From an uncultured Methanobrevibacter sp. (lineage in GTDB: Archaea; Methanobacteriota; Methanobacteria; Methanobacteriales; Methanobacteriaceae), in the NCBI RefSeq assembly GCF_937898925.1, contig NZ_CALDKF010000105.1, positions 49,366-113,365 on the forward strand: a stretch of DNA of 64,000 nt, given 5' to 3'. How positions within the stretch are numbered: position 1 is the stretch's first letter; each line of letters opens with the position of its first letter. The translations under genes were made by a program, and so were the position numbers. The notes beneath the pieces are model-generated. The model was not told the origin of the DNA and did no database searches. It was given only the letters and a program-made list of their open reading frames with translations. This document shows, one piece after another, positions 46,626 through 55,459 of the stretch.

Positions 46626-47096
46626 TTATATATAGTGTTTTAAATAAATTATAGAATATAGAGAGTTTAAAGTCTCTAAAATAATTAATTTTAAGTTTAT
46701 TTTAATTTAAGTAAACTTGAAAAAATTCTTGGTTTATCTTTTTAATTATTCAGGTTTAATTATTAAGATTTTTAGATTTATTCATCAAATATTTCATTCT
46801 TAACACTTTAAGGATTTAATCTAGCTAGATTAAAAGCTAAGTGGTTTGCCTTGGCTTATTTGATTTATAAAATCTTTGTTTAAGTTATGAGGTATAATCA
46901 TAAAGTATAAAATCATTCAGATGTTCTAAAATGGTCTAAATTTTGCTTTAGTCCATTATTTAGTCCATTTTTATTTTATGTCTTTATGGTTTTATATTTG
47001 AGCAGAATATGTCTAAATGTGGTTAATAGGAAAATTAATCACGTAATAGTTTATTAAATAATTAAATTTAATAAAATTTAAGGAGGAAAAGAAAAT
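46626..47096 (+). promoter_or_regulatory. Promoter and ~440-nt dyad-rich leader of the mtr operon
   Basis: TATA-like TTATATATA at 46626-46634 predicts a start near 46655. The leader then has: TAGAGA/TCTCTA (46659-46678); TTAAGTTTA/TAAACTTGA (46691-46720, one G-T pair); a perfect 20-base palindrome (46815-46834); AAGCTAAG/CTTGGCTT (46834-46857); TTATGA/TCATAA (46885-46903); AATGGTCTAAA against two tandem TTTAGTCCATT copies (46930-46970); and ATGTGGTTAAT/ATTAATCACGT (47017-47044). AAGGAGG lies before the mtrE start. No open frame begins with a good ribosome binding site inside it. Confidence 0.6.
46815..46834. repeat. 20-bp perfect palindrome in the mtr leader
   Basis: TTTAATCTAGCTAGATTAAA reads the same on both strands. 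About 160 bases downstream of the predicted mtr transcription start; either a protein-binding site or an RNA hairpin. Confidence 0.9.
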
Positions 47097-47969
47097 ATGG
47101 ACCCTATTACATTAGGTGTAGTCGCATTAATGGGTGCAGCAGCAACCATTGCTGGTGCTGCAGAGGACTTAGAGTCTGACATCGGTTCACAAAGTAACCC
47201 TAACTCACAAGTTCAACTTGCTCCACAAATGGGACATTTACACCGTATGATCAATAAGGCAGCTTCTGGTGAACCAGTAGCATATGGATGCTGGTGTGGT
47301 ATCGCTGGTGGTATCGCAGCTCTTGCAATGGGTATGGGTATTTTACCAATAGTCGCAATTGCAATGGGTTCTACTGTTGCTGCATTTGTTCACGCAATTT
47401 ATACAGTCACATCACACATGGGAAGGATTGTTGGTCAATCTCAATTTGAACAACCATTATTTATGGATGTATTAACCCAATCCTTAGGCCCTATCGCAGC
47501 TCATGGTTTTATAGCTAGTTTCGGTATTGTAGGAATCGCTTACTTAATGACTCTTCCATTAAGCGGTCTTGGACACCCATTCCCATTACCATTACTCGCT
47601 GTACTATGGGGAATTACTATTGGTGCAATCGGTTCATCCACAGGGGATGTACATTACGGTGCAGAAAGCGAATACCAAAAATTCGATTACGGTGGAGGTA
47701 CTCCTGTAGCTATTCAAGGGGATATCGTAACCAAAGCTCCTCTCGGTGCTAAAAACTCTATCGATGTAGGTAACTTCTGTGCTAAATATGGTGGACCTTT
47801 AACCGGTTTCTGTTTCGGACTTATTGTTTTCATTAGTTTCTGGATTACTGTTGTATTCGGAGCTATTGGAGGACAAGTTGTAGGACTTATCATCGTTATC
47901 TTATTAATCGCTGGTAACTACTTCCTTGAAAAGTCTGCAAGAGAAAAATTCGGACCATATGAGGAATAA
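47097..47969 (+). CDS. mtrE: Tetrahydromethanopterin S-methyltransferase, subunit E
   Basis: Membrane subunit of the Na+-pumping methyl-H4MPT:CoM methyltransferase. 290 residues with about six transmembrane helices and an N-terminus MDPITLGVVALMGAAATIAGAAEDLESDIG typical of MtrE. MtrC, D and E form the membrane core. First gene of mtrEDCBAFGH; AAGGAGGAAAA is its ribosome binding site. Codons are strongly biased toward highly expressed usage. Confidence 0.97.
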   Translation: MDPITLGVVALMGAAATIAGAAEDLESDIGSQSNPNSQVQLAPQMGHLHRMINKAASGEPVAYGCWCGIAGGIAALAMGMGILPIVAIAMGSTVAAFVHAIYTVTSHMGRIVGQSQFEQPLFMDVLTQSLGPIAAHGFIASFGIVGIAYLMTLPLSGLGHPFPLPLLAVLWGITIGAIGSSTGDVHYGAESEYQKFDYGGGTPVAIQGDIVTKAPLGAKNSIDVGNFCAKYGGPLTGFCFGLIVFISFWITVVFGAIGGQVVGLIIVILLIAGNYFLEKSAREKFGPYEE

Positions 47970-47981
47970 GGAGGTTACATT

Positions 47982-48683
47982 ATGAATCTTATTATATTTA
48001 TTATATGTGTTGTAATTGCAGGTATTATTATGGGAGGAGGTGTACACTTCATTCCTGTAGGTGGTGCTCCTGCAGCTATGGCTACCGCTACCGGTGTAGG
48101 AACTGGTACCGCAATGTTAGCAGCTGGTGCAGGTTTAACTGGACTCATTACCGCAGCTTCTATGACAGGACAACCAGTATGGTTGATTATCTTAGCAGGT
48201 GCAGTCGGTTCCATGTTAATGATGGGTATCACCATGCTTATTGGTAACTTTATTTATATTTATGGTGTTGGTGTAGTACCAGCATCCGGTAAAGCTGCAG
48301 TTGACCCAATCACCAAATGGAACCAAGAAAAATATAAAACTCCTGGTACCGAAGGACACGGTATTCCTACCGTATGTTTCATTAGTGGTATCATCGGTGG
48401 TTTACTTGGTGGTGCTGGTGGTGGATTAGTCTACTGGGCTATTAACGAATTCGCAACCGCTAACATGACTGGATTTGACGCTACTGTTATTGCAGGATTA
48501 GCTGCTATCTTATCCGTAGGTATGTTCTTCATCAACTCCGTAACTGCTTCCTATAACATTGGAGGTACTATTGAAGGATTTGTAGACCCTAAATTCAAAA
48601 GACTCCCTACTGGAATTTTAGCTTGTGCTATTGTATCTCTTGTAGCTGCAATCTTCATGGTTTTAATGATTGGAGGTATTTAA
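47982..48683 (+). CDS. mtrD: Tetrahydromethanopterin S-methyltransferase, subunit D
   Basis: 233-residue membrane subunit with about six hydrophobic segments; Gly/Ala/Thr-rich helices such as [20 protein letters not shown] and the soluble loop [24 protein letters not shown], which are MtrD features. Part of the sodium channel core. Starts 12 bases after mtrE with AAGGAGG. Its stop codon overlaps the ribosome binding region of mtrC. Confidence 0.97.
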   Translation: MNLIIFIICVVIAGIIMGGGVHFIPVGGAPAAMATATGVGTGTAMLAAGAGLTGLITAASMTGQPVWLIILAGAVGSMLMMGITMLIGNFIYIYGVGVVPASGKAAVDPITKWNQEKYKTPGTEGHGIPTVCFISGIIGGLLGGAGGGLVYWAINEFATANMTGFDATVIAGLAAILSVGMFFINSVTASYNIGGTIEGFVDPKFKRLPTGILACAIVSLVAAIFMVLMIGGI

Positions 48684-48684
48684 G

Positions 48685-49503
48685 ATGTCTGCTGGAGGAA
48701 GTGGAGCACCTGCAGAAGGTGCTGTAGATGCTAATGTAATGTTAGCTATTGGTATTATCGGTGGATTACTCGGTATATACTTATCTGGTATTAACCCTGT
48801 TATTGGACCTGTATTAAGCTGTCTTGGTGCAGTTTGTGCAATCCTTTGGGGTGTAATTGCAATCCGTAGTGTAGCAAGTTATGGTTTAGGTACTGGTGTA
48901 CCTTCTATCGGTTACATGTCTTTAGGTATTGGTGTAATCGGTGCATTAGCTGGTGTAGGTATTATCGCAGCTTTCAATTTAACTGGATTAGAAATTGCTG
49001 GACCTATTCTTGCATTAATCTTTGCAATGCTTATTGGATTATTAGTTGCTATTGTAGCTAAAAAAATTGTTGGTATGAAAATTCCTGTTATGGAAAGATG
49101 CACTGCAGAAATTGCAGGTGCTGCAGCTTTATCCGTTTTAGGATTCTCAGCTGCTATTGCTGGCGGATACTCAATTGACTTACTCTTATCTGCTGTAGTT
49201 GCTCCTGGATTTATTGCTATCTTTTACATATTATGTACTATGGCTATCCAACACCCATTCAACGCATGTTTAGGACCAAACGAAGACCAAGTAAGAACTC
49301 TTAAATGTGGTGCTTCCACTGCATTCTTAACTATGATCATTACTGGTATTCTTGCTATTTCCGCTGGAGGATACGCATGGTTTGCAATTTTAATTGTCGG
49401 ACTTATCGGTTGGTACATCTCATTTAAGATGTTTGTTAACGCTTCATATGAAGCAGCTGCATCTGTTAAATGGGCTGGTTTATGGCCAAAAGTTGAGGAA
49501 TAA
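48685..49503 (+). CDS. mtrC: Tetrahydromethanopterin S-methyltransferase, subunit C
   Basis: 272-residue membrane subunit with seven or so helices, starting MSAGGSGAPAEGAVDANVML. The ATG at 48685 has GGAGG 11 bases upstream inside mtrD; the longer frame from 48670 would use a non-ATG codon within that site. Internal blocks PFNACLGPNEDQVRTLKCG and MKIPVMERCTAEIAGAAAL match MtrC. It forms the membrane core with MtrD and MtrE. GGAGG before mtrB follows its stop. Confidence 0.96.
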   Translation: MSAGGSGAPAEGAVDANVMLAIGIIGGLLGIYLSGINPVIGPVLSCLGAVCAILWGVIAIRSVASYGLGTGVPSIGYMSLGIGVIGALAGVGIIAAFNLTGLEIAGPILALIFAMLIGLLVAIVAKKIVGMKIPVMERCTAEIAGAAALSVLGFSAAIAGGYSIDLLLSAVVAPGFIAIFYILCTMAIQHPFNACLGPNEDQVRTLKCGASTAFLTMIITGILAISAGGYAWFAILIVGLIGWYISFKMFVNASYEAAASVKWAGLWPKVEE

Positions 49504-49517
49504 GGAGGTTGTTATAG

Positions 49518-49838
49518 ATGGTATTACCTTTAGTACAATTTATTCCTGAATTAAGTTTAAATCTTGACCCAGAATCTGGTATTCTCGGAGCTGGTGGTGG
49601 AGATTTAATTATTTTATCTATGGATGAAATAAACGGAGAAATCGCAAAAGTCGAAGCAGCTGCTGATGAATTAATGAATTCCTTAGATCCTAACTCTGCT
49701 CCATTAGGTTCCTTCCCAGGAAGAGAAGGCAACTTTGTCATTGCAGGTAAATTAACCAACATGGTATATGGATTTGTCTTAGGAATGTTCCTTATTATGG
49801 CAGCTATGCCTTTATTAATAGCTATGGGGGTTTTATAG
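49518..49838 (+). CDS. mtrB: Tetrahydromethanopterin S-methyltransferase, subunit B
   Basis: 106-residue small subunit with one C-terminal transmembrane helix ([20 protein letters not shown]) and an N-terminal soluble part [22 protein letters not shown]. Begins 14 bases after mtrC with AAGGAGG. Its stop TAG directly abuts the mtrA ATG, so translation is probably coupled. Confidence 0.95.
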   Translation: MVLPLVQFIPELSLNLDPESGILGAGGGDLIILSMDEINGEIAKVEAAADELMNSLDPNSAPLGSFPGREGNFVIAGKLTNMVYGFVLGMFLIMAAMPLLIAMGVL

Positions 49839-50576
49839 ATGGCTGACAAAAAACCTACTGCTGATAATTGGCCTGTTGTAAGTGGAGACTACATTGTAGG
49901 AGACCCAGAAAGCCCTGTTGCTGTAACTACTTTAGCTTCTCACAATGAAGATATCCCAGCTGCTGCTGGAGCAGCAATTGCTGGTCCTTGTAAAACTGAA
50001 AACTTAGGTATTGAAAAAGTTGTAGCAAACATAATTTCAAACCCAAACATCAGATTCTTAATCTTATGTGGTGCAGAAGTACAAGGTCACATTACTGGTC
50101 AAAGTTTCAAAGCATTACACGAAAATGGTTGCGACCCTGAAAAGAAAAAAATTACTGGAGCTACTGGTGCTATTCCTTTCGTAGAAAACATACCTATGGA
50201 AGGTGTAGAAAGGTTCCAACAACAATTAGAGCTCGTTGACATGATTGACAACGAAGATGGTGGAGCAATCACTGCAAAAGTAAAAGAATGTATCGAGAAA
50301 GATCCTGGTGCTTTTGAAGAAGATGCTATGGTTATTGAAGTATCTGAAGGAGATGACGATGAAGACGATGGTGAAGAGATTCGTCCTATTTCCCCAGAAA
50401 CTGCATTACTTGAAGCAAGAATAAGAAATATTGATACTCAAATTAAATTAGTTGGTGCTGTACAAAGAAATATGGCAGGTAACTATTCAGGTAAAGTCCA
50501 AGGTATTATGATTGGATTAGTATTTACTTTAGTAATCGGTTTCTTATTATTAATGGCACCATTAGTAGGTGTATAA
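49839..50576 (+). CDS. mtrA: Tetrahydromethanopterin S-methyltransferase, subunit A (corrinoid protein)
   Basis: 245-residue corrinoid-carrying subunit that accepts the methyl group on cobalt. The cobalt-ligating His84 is present in [14 protein letters not shown], matching M. marburgensis numbering. A single C-terminal transmembrane helix ([20 protein letters not shown]) anchors it. An acidic linker [11 protein letters not shown] lies before the anchor. Its ATG follows the mtrB stop without spacing. MtrA is usually duplicated elsewhere in Methanobrevibacter genomes; only this copy is in the window. Confidence 0.97.
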   Translation: MADKKPTADNWPVVSGDYIVGDPESPVAVTTLASHNEDIPAAAGAAIAGPCKTENLGIEKVVANIISNPNIRFLILCGAEVQGHITGQSFKALHENGCDPEKKKITGATGAIPFVENIPMEGVERFQQQLELVDMIDNEDGGAITAKVKECIEKDPGAFEEDAMVIEVSEGDDDEDDGEEIRPISPETALLEARIRNIDTQIKLVGAVQRNMAGNYSGKVQGIMIGLVFTLVIGFLLLMAPLVGV

Positions 50577-50592
50577 ACTGGAGGTTTTAAAG

Positions 50593-50799
50593 ATGGTTAA
50601 ATTTTCAAACAAACCAAATACTCGTGGTATTAAAAATGCTTCTAGTGATGTAGAATACCGTGCTAAGCTCTTAGGCAGAGAAGGAAGATTATTCGCTGGC
50701 GTAATCAGCACCAGATTTTCTGGAATAGCTATCGGTATTGGAATTGCTCTTTGTTTAGCTGTTGTTATTCCATACTTAGCTAAATTATGTGGATTATAG
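50593..50799 (+). CDS. mtrF: Tetrahydromethanopterin S-methyltransferase, subunit F
   Basis: 68-residue subunit with an N-terminal basic/polar section MVKFSNKPNTRGIKNASSDVEYRAKLL and one C-terminal membrane helix (FSGIAIGIGIALCLAVVIPYLA). The start ATG 50593 has TGGAGG (50579-50584) upstream; the frame from 50569 begins inside the mtrA end and is not used. Confidence 0.92.
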   Translation: MVKFSNKPNTRGIKNASSDVEYRAKLLGREGRLFAGVISTRFSGIAIGIGIALCLAVVIPYLAKLCGL

Positions 50800-50811
50800 A
50801 GGTGTTAAAAA

Positions 50812-51063
50812 ATGTCTGAAGAACAATCAGTACCTCAAATTATTGTATCTACCGACGATATGTCAGCTGCAACTCAAAAATTAGATGAAGCTGAAGAAAA
50901 AGTAGAATTTGCTGTTGGGGAATACTTCCAACGTCTAGGTCAACAAAACGGTAGAGATATTGGTATTTTATATGGTATAATTTTAGGTCTTGTAATTTTA
51001 ATAGTATCTATTGAATTTGGTTTAGTAAGTGCAATGAGTACTATTATGACAGGATTAATCTAA
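50812..51063 (+). CDS. mtrG: Tetrahydromethanopterin S-methyltransferase, subunit G
   Basis: 83-residue subunit with a charged helix, [22 protein letters not shown], and a C-terminal membrane helix [21 protein letters not shown]. Part of the peripheral stalk of the complex. Starts 12 bases after mtrF with GAGGTG. Confidence 0.94.
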   Translation: MSEEQSVPQIIVSTDDMSAATQKLDEAEEKVEFAVGEYFQRLGQQNGRDIGILYGIILGLVILIVSIEFGLVSAMSTIMTGLI

Positions 51064-51078
51064 ATTGGAGGATTATAA

Positions 51079-52011
51079 ATGTTTAGATTTGATAAAGAAC
51101 AACTCGTCATTGATATTGCTGGAGTAAAAATGGGAGGACAACCTGGAGAATACCCTACCGTTTTAGCAGGAACTATTTTCTATGGCGGACACAATATTAT
51201 TAGTGATGAAAAAGAAGGTATCTTTGATAAAGATGCTGCTGAAGAAAGAATTAAAACTATGGAAGAAATGTCTGACGTAACTGGTAACCCTTGTGTAGTA
51301 CAAACTTTCGGTGCTACTGCAGAAGCTATGGTTAAATACTTAGAATTCGTAGGTGACGTCTGTGACAAACCTTTCCTTATCGACTCAACTGCTGCAGCTG
51401 CAAAAATTGCAGGTGTAGAATACGTACAAGAAGTAGGATTAGCTGAAAGAGCAGTATACAACTCCTTAAGTATGGCTGCTGAACCTGGCGAAATCGAAGC
51501 TGTAGCTAACTCCGACATCGACGCATCCATTCTCTTAGGTTTCAACCCTATGACTCCTGGTGTACCAGGTAAACTCGAAATCTGGGAAACTGGTGGATCT
51601 GTTATCGACGAAGGTATTCTCGAAATGGCAGAAAGATGTGGAATTACCAAACCATGGATGGACGTAGCAGTTACTCCTTTAGGACAAGGTGCAGGTCCTG
51701 CAGTAAGAACTTCCTTTGCTGTAAAAGCTAAATGGGGATACCCTGTAGGTTCCGGTATTCACAACGTACCTTCCGCATGGGACTGGTTAAGAGGATACAA
51801 AAAAGAACACAAAGAAGCATGGCCTGTTTGTGATATCGGTTCTAACATCGTACAACAAATGGCTGGTGGAGACTTCGTACTTTTCGGACCTATCGAAAAC
51901 GCAAGACTCGCATTCCCTGCTTGTGGTATGGCAGATATTATGATTGCTGAAGCTGCAAAAGATATCGGTACCGAACCTGTAGAAGACCACCCAATTAACA
52001 ACTTATTATAA
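51079..52011 (+). CDS. mtrH: Tetrahydromethanopterin S-methyltransferase, subunit H (methyltransferase)
   Basis: 310-residue soluble subunit that transfers the methyl group from methyl-tetrahydromethanopterin to the cobalt of MtrA. TIM-barrel fold; characteristic stretches MFRFDKEQLVIDIAGVKMGGQPGEYPTVL, GNPCVVQTFGATAEAMVKY and CDKPFLIDSTAAAAK. Last gene of the mtr operon, followed by a strong hairpin terminator. TTGGAGG precedes ATG 51079. Confidence 0.97.
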   Translation: MFRFDKEQLVIDIAGVKMGGQPGEYPTVLAGTIFYGGHNIISDEKEGIFDKDAAEERIKTMEEMSDVTGNPCVVQTFGATAEAMVKYLEFVGDVCDKPFLIDSTAAAAKIAGVEYVQEVGLAERAVYNSLSMAAEPGEIEAVANSDIDASILLGFNPMTPGVPGKLEIWETGGSVIDEGILEMAERCGITKPWMDVAVTPLGQGAGPAVRTSFAVKAKWGYPVGSGIHNVPSAWDWLRGYKKEHKEAWPVCDIGSNIVQQMAGGDFVLFGPIENARLAFPACGMADIMIAEAAKDIGTEPVEDHPINNLL

Positions 52012-52075
52012 TTTGAAAGGGTCCGAGATTAGATGATTCATTTCATCTAATCTTCTTCAAATTATAAATTTTTTC
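52010..52075 (+). terminator. Terminator hairpin after mtrH
   Basis: AGATTAGATGA (52026-52036) pairs perfectly with TCATCTAATCT (52043-52053), loop TTCATT. An outer pair AATTTGAA (52010-52017) and TTCAAATT (52056-52063) extends the structure and overlaps the mtrH stop. A T run (about 52069-52075) follows. Confidence 0.8.
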
Positions 52076-52262
52076 TATTTTTAACTTATTTTTACAATTA
52101 TCTTATTTTTACTAATTTTAACATTTCTATTAACTTATCTCAATTTAATTTTAGATCTAATTCTCATTCACTCTATTTTAATAATTATCAAAATTATTTA
52201 AAAAAATTTATATTATTTAATGAAAATAGTATATATTATATAGAATAATATGGGGATTTTAT

Positions 52263-53744
52263 ATGTCTTTTTTAGATAAATTTTTCAATAAGGGACCTAA
52301 GCCAATCATTGCTGAAAGTCAACCAAGGGATTTAAGTATTTTAAAAGCAGGTAATCGACCTCAAGGTCCAGGTGTTATGGCAGCTCAACAAGATGAATAC
52401 TATGTTACTGCTTCCGTAGAATTAGGAAACACCACTACCAAATGTGTTATTATGGCTACAAACTTAAATAACAGTCAATCTTATTTAATCAACAAAACTG
52501 TTAAAATGACAAGGGATGTTAGAAAACCTAAAGCAGGAGAAGAGGTATTCGGTAAAACTGTTTGGGGTGTAGAACTTTCTAAAGAATCTGTAGCAGACAT
52601 GATTAAGGATACAGTTTTGGAATCACTTAAAAAAGCCCATGTGGATATGGAAGATGACTTGGACTTTGTAGTGAGATCCACTGGGGTAACTGCAGGATTC
52701 GCTACAACCAAGGAAGTGGGAGAATTGATTAAGGCTCTTGCTGATGGTTGTCTTGATGCAGGTATTTCCCACAAGAAAATGGCTCCGGCTATGTCTACTG
52801 CACACCTTCCAAAGAGACTTCAAAAATACACATTATTGGATAATGTCATGTTTGATGGGGCTGTAGTAAGTGTAGTTCCACCAAAAGGAAAAGAAGTTGT
52901 AGCTAATGAAATGGAAGGGGAACTTGTTACTGCGGGTATTAAATTAGGTGCTAAATGGACTGAAGTGGACTATAGAAACCCTTGTGTATCCTTAGACTTT
53001 GGTTCCACCTTAGCAGGTAGGATTGTAAATAAGGATGAGCCTTATGCAAGTACTGTTGGTAACTTCTTAGGTTTGGCTGGAGTAATTTCAGACTCCTTAG
53101 CTAAAGGTTCAAAGCAAATTGACCAAAAGAATGGTGCTGCATTGGATATATTTGATCCTAAATTGCTTAAAAAGGCTGATGGCAAAAAGCATCAGGAAAA
53201 AGCTAAGCAATATGCTAAGGAAGCACATGAACTCATTAACATCTGTAAGGTTCCAGAAGGAATCGACAGATTCGGAACTGTACCATTGGATGCTGCAGGC
53301 GCTAAGGCAGCAGGTACTTGCTTAATCGGTTGTGATGTAGGTACAAATGCTGATGGTCTTGACGGATTAGTTGAAATCGGTGCTAAGATCTATGAAGATG
53401 AAGGAATTCCTACCTTGCTTGCTACAATGGACCATGTAAGTGCAAATATTGTATACAGAGTTCTTGATGTGGCGTTTGAAGAAGACCTTATTCTTGACGG
53501 TTCCATTTTAGGAGTTACCGGTAGAGCAGGAATCACTGGTAAGAAACCAGAACTCATTTTAGAATATGCTCAGGACAAATTCAAGGATGTCGTATTTGTA
53601 GAGGATGGACTTGCTCTTGGTTCTGCAATTATGGCTCGTTGTATGAATTCCATGGGAACTCAAAAGAACCCTCTTGGTGGAAACCAAGGAGAAAAATGTA
53701 TTCTTAAGAAAAGAATGCAAGAACAAGGAACAATTCCAAAATAA
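52263..53744 (+). CDS. mmp14: Methanogenesis marker protein 14
   Basis: 493-residue protein of the methanogenesis marker 14 family (TIGR03285 type), an ASKHA/acetate-kinase-like ATPase in appearance. Start with MSFLDKFFNKGPKPIIAESQPRDLSILKAG; phosphate-binding-like segments SVELGNTTTKCVIMATNL and SLDFGSTLAGRIV and LIGCDVGTNADGLDGLVEIG suggest ATP binding and possible role in reactivation of corrinoid proteins such as MtrA. Placed just after the mtr operon, which fits that role, though this is inference. GGGGATTTT precedes ATG 52263. Confidence 0.9.
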   Translation: MSFLDKFFNKGPKPIIAESQPRDLSILKAGNRPQGPGVMAAQQDEYYVTASVELGNTTTKCVIMATNLNNSQSYLINKTVKMTRDVRKPKAGEEVFGKTVWGVELSKESVADMIKDTVLESLKKAHVDMEDDLDFVVRSTGVTAGFATTKEVGELIKALADGCLDAGISHKKMAPAMSTAHLPKRLQKYTLLDNVMFDGAVVSVVPPKGKEVVANEMEGELVTAGIKLGAKWTEVDYRNPCVSLDFGSTLAGRIVNKDEPYASTVGNFLGLAGVISDSLAKGSKQIDQKNGAALDIFDPKLLKKADGKKHQEKAKQYAKEAHELINICKVPEGIDRFGTVPLDAAGAKAAGTCLIGCDVGTNADGLDGLVEIGAKIYEDEGIPTLLATMDHVSANIVYRVLDVAFEEDLILDGSILGVTGRAGITGKKPELILEYAQDKFKDVVFVEDGLALGSAIMARCMNSMGTQKNPLGGNQGEKCILKKRMQEQGTIPK

Positions 53745-53886
53745 TTTACCTTATTTTTCTTTTTTTTAATTTTTTAGTTTATTATATTTATTTTCAAGTT
53801 TTTTTAATATTTTTCTTTTAATTTTCAAATATATTATATTAAATATTTTATTAAAGTTCTTAGAAAATTTCATTTATGGTGTATTT

Positions 53887-54519
53887 ATGATTATAGCTCT
53901 TGTTATGGCAGGTGGAAAAGGCTTAAGATTAAAGTCAGATATTGAAAAGCCACTTTATCCTTTAAAAGATAAGCCATTGATGAGTTATGTCTTGGATAAT
54001 ATTAAGGAATCAGAATTAATTGAAAAGACAGTTGTTGCAGTCAGTCCAAATGCTCCAAATACAAAGGAGTTTTTAATAAATGAATTGGATTTTTCAAATT
54101 TTGATGATTCATTTTATGAAAGTGAAAAAAATAATTTTTATTTGGATACTTTAGGTAAAGGTTTTGTTGAAGATCTTTCTAACATTTTGGAAATTTTTGA
54201 GTCAAGGTCCAAGGATGACATTTTGATTTTCATCAATGCAGATTTGCCATTGGTTGGTGCCGATATTCTTGATGAAATCTTACACTATTATTTAAGTCAA
54301 GACAAACCTGCATTATCAGTCTCAGTTCCAGTTGAAATTTTTGATGAGTATGGGGTAAATTATTCCTATGAATTTAATGGAAATGTCCCTTCAGGAATTA
54401 ACATACTTAGGAGCGAAAATGTCGTTCAGGACGAGCAACTTTTAATTATTTCAAGGCATGAGTTAATTTTTAATGTAAATACTATCGAGACAGCTATATT
54501 AACCAATAAATTTTTATAA
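53887..54519 (+). CDS. cobY: Adenosylcobinamide-phosphate guanylyltransferase
   Basis: Archaeal GTP:adenosylcobinamide-phosphate guanylyltransferase of corrinoid synthesis, replacing bacterial CobU. 210 residues with the nucleotidyltransferase signature MIIALVMAGGKGLRLKSDIEKPLYP at the start and INADLPLVGADIL for metal binding. It provides corrinoid for MtrA, encoded close upstream. The long C-terminal part, PSGINILRSENVVQDEQLLI, is typical of CobY. The ribosome binding site is weak (GGTGTATTT). Confidence 0.85.
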   Translation: MIIALVMAGGKGLRLKSDIEKPLYPLKDKPLMSYVLDNIKESELIEKTVVAVSPNAPNTKEFLINELDFSNFDDSFYESEKNNFYLDTLGKGFVEDLSNILEIFESRSKDDILIFINADLPLVGADILDEILHYYLSQDKPALSVSVPVEIFDEYGVNYSYEFNGNVPSGINILRSENVVQDEQLLIISRHELIFNVNTIETAILTNKFL

Positions 54520-54857
54520 TTTTCATCAATTTTCAGATTTTAGAGCATGATCTTTATCATTTTTTTCAGATCTTATTTTCATTGAAAATAATTAAAAATT
54601 AAAAATTTTTTCAATTTTTTATTCTTTTTCATTTATTCCCATTATTTATTACTCTTTTTTAGATTTTTATACTGTATTTTCATTTATTTTTACTAAAAAT
54701 ATCAATAACTTTATATATTTCTTTAAATATAAACAGTATTAAGGTAAAATAATCTATATTTTATTAAAATTAGTTATTTTAAATTGAGTGTTTTTATAAA
54801 AAAACTAAAACACGAATCATACCTTCAATCATTTTTATAAAATTTATCGGTGAAAAT
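54520..54857. promoter_or_regulatory. Spacer with promoter of the PRC-barrel gene
   Basis: No gene. T tracts after cobY (about 54550-54680) suggest termination. A TATA-like TTTATATATTT at about 54711-54721 and GGTGAAAAT before 54858 mark the next gene. Nothing else seen. Confidence 0.45.
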
Positions 54858-55136
54858 ATGGAAAATGCTGTTGCTAAACCTAATACTCATAGAAGAGAAG
54901 AAAAATTATGGAGTGAAATTAAAAGCTATCAAGTAGCTACTAATAATGCTCGTATTTTAGGAGTGCTTGATGAGTTAATTATTAATGAAAAAACTGGTAA
55001 AATCGTGGATATTGCAGTAAAAGTAGAAGCTGGACGTAATATTCATGTAAAAGGTGCAAAACGTAGAGGAGATTTATTATTAATCCCATTCACCAAAATA
55101 GAAAAAGTTGGAGAATTTATTATTGTAACTGAATAA
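54858..55136 (+). CDS. PRC-barrel domain protein
   Basis: 92-residue protein with a single PRC-barrel domain: SYQVATNNARILGVLDELIINEKTGKIVDIAVKVEAG is the core, followed by RRGDLLLIPFTKIEKVGEFIIVTE. PRC-barrel proteins occur in ribosome maturation (RimM) and in archaeal proteins, among them recently described cell-division factors (CdpB type). This is the short single-domain type found in methanogens; the exact function is not shown by sequence alone. Downstream of a solitary promoter and upstream of the suf operon. Confidence 0.85.
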   Translation: MENAVAKPNTHRREEKLWSEIKSYQVATNNARILGVLDELIINEKTGKIVDIAVKVEAGRNIHVKGAKRRGDLLLIPFTKIEKVGEFIIVTE

Positions 55137-55459
55137 TTTTTCTAATTTTCACTTTTTTTATTTTTTATTTTTTCATTACACTTAATTTAAATTAACACTT
55201 AGTTTAACTGTTTTTCATTGATTTAGTCTATTTTTTCTAATTTTTATCATCTAACTATTTTTAAAGATCACTTTTTTTCATAAGATTTATCATAGATTTA
55301 AACTTAAAAATGTAATGTTTTTATATGATAAGATAAATATAATATTGTTATATAAGGTTGTTATATAATGCCGTTATAACTATTGTTATAGCAGCGTAAT
55401 AATGCTTTTATTTAATTGATATTAATCTTAGTAATTTAAATCGATAAGGATTTGATATA
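55137..55459 (+). promoter_or_regulatory. suf promoter region with phased GTTATA repeats
   Basis: No gene. Four copies of GTTATA at 55347, 55360, 55373 and 55385 are spaced 13, 13 and 12 bases. TATAAC (55375-55380) and GTTATA (55385-55390) also form a dyad. They lie 70-115 bases before the sufC ATG, about where the promoter should be. T tracts after the PRC-barrel gene lie at about 55140-55260. Confidence 0.5.
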
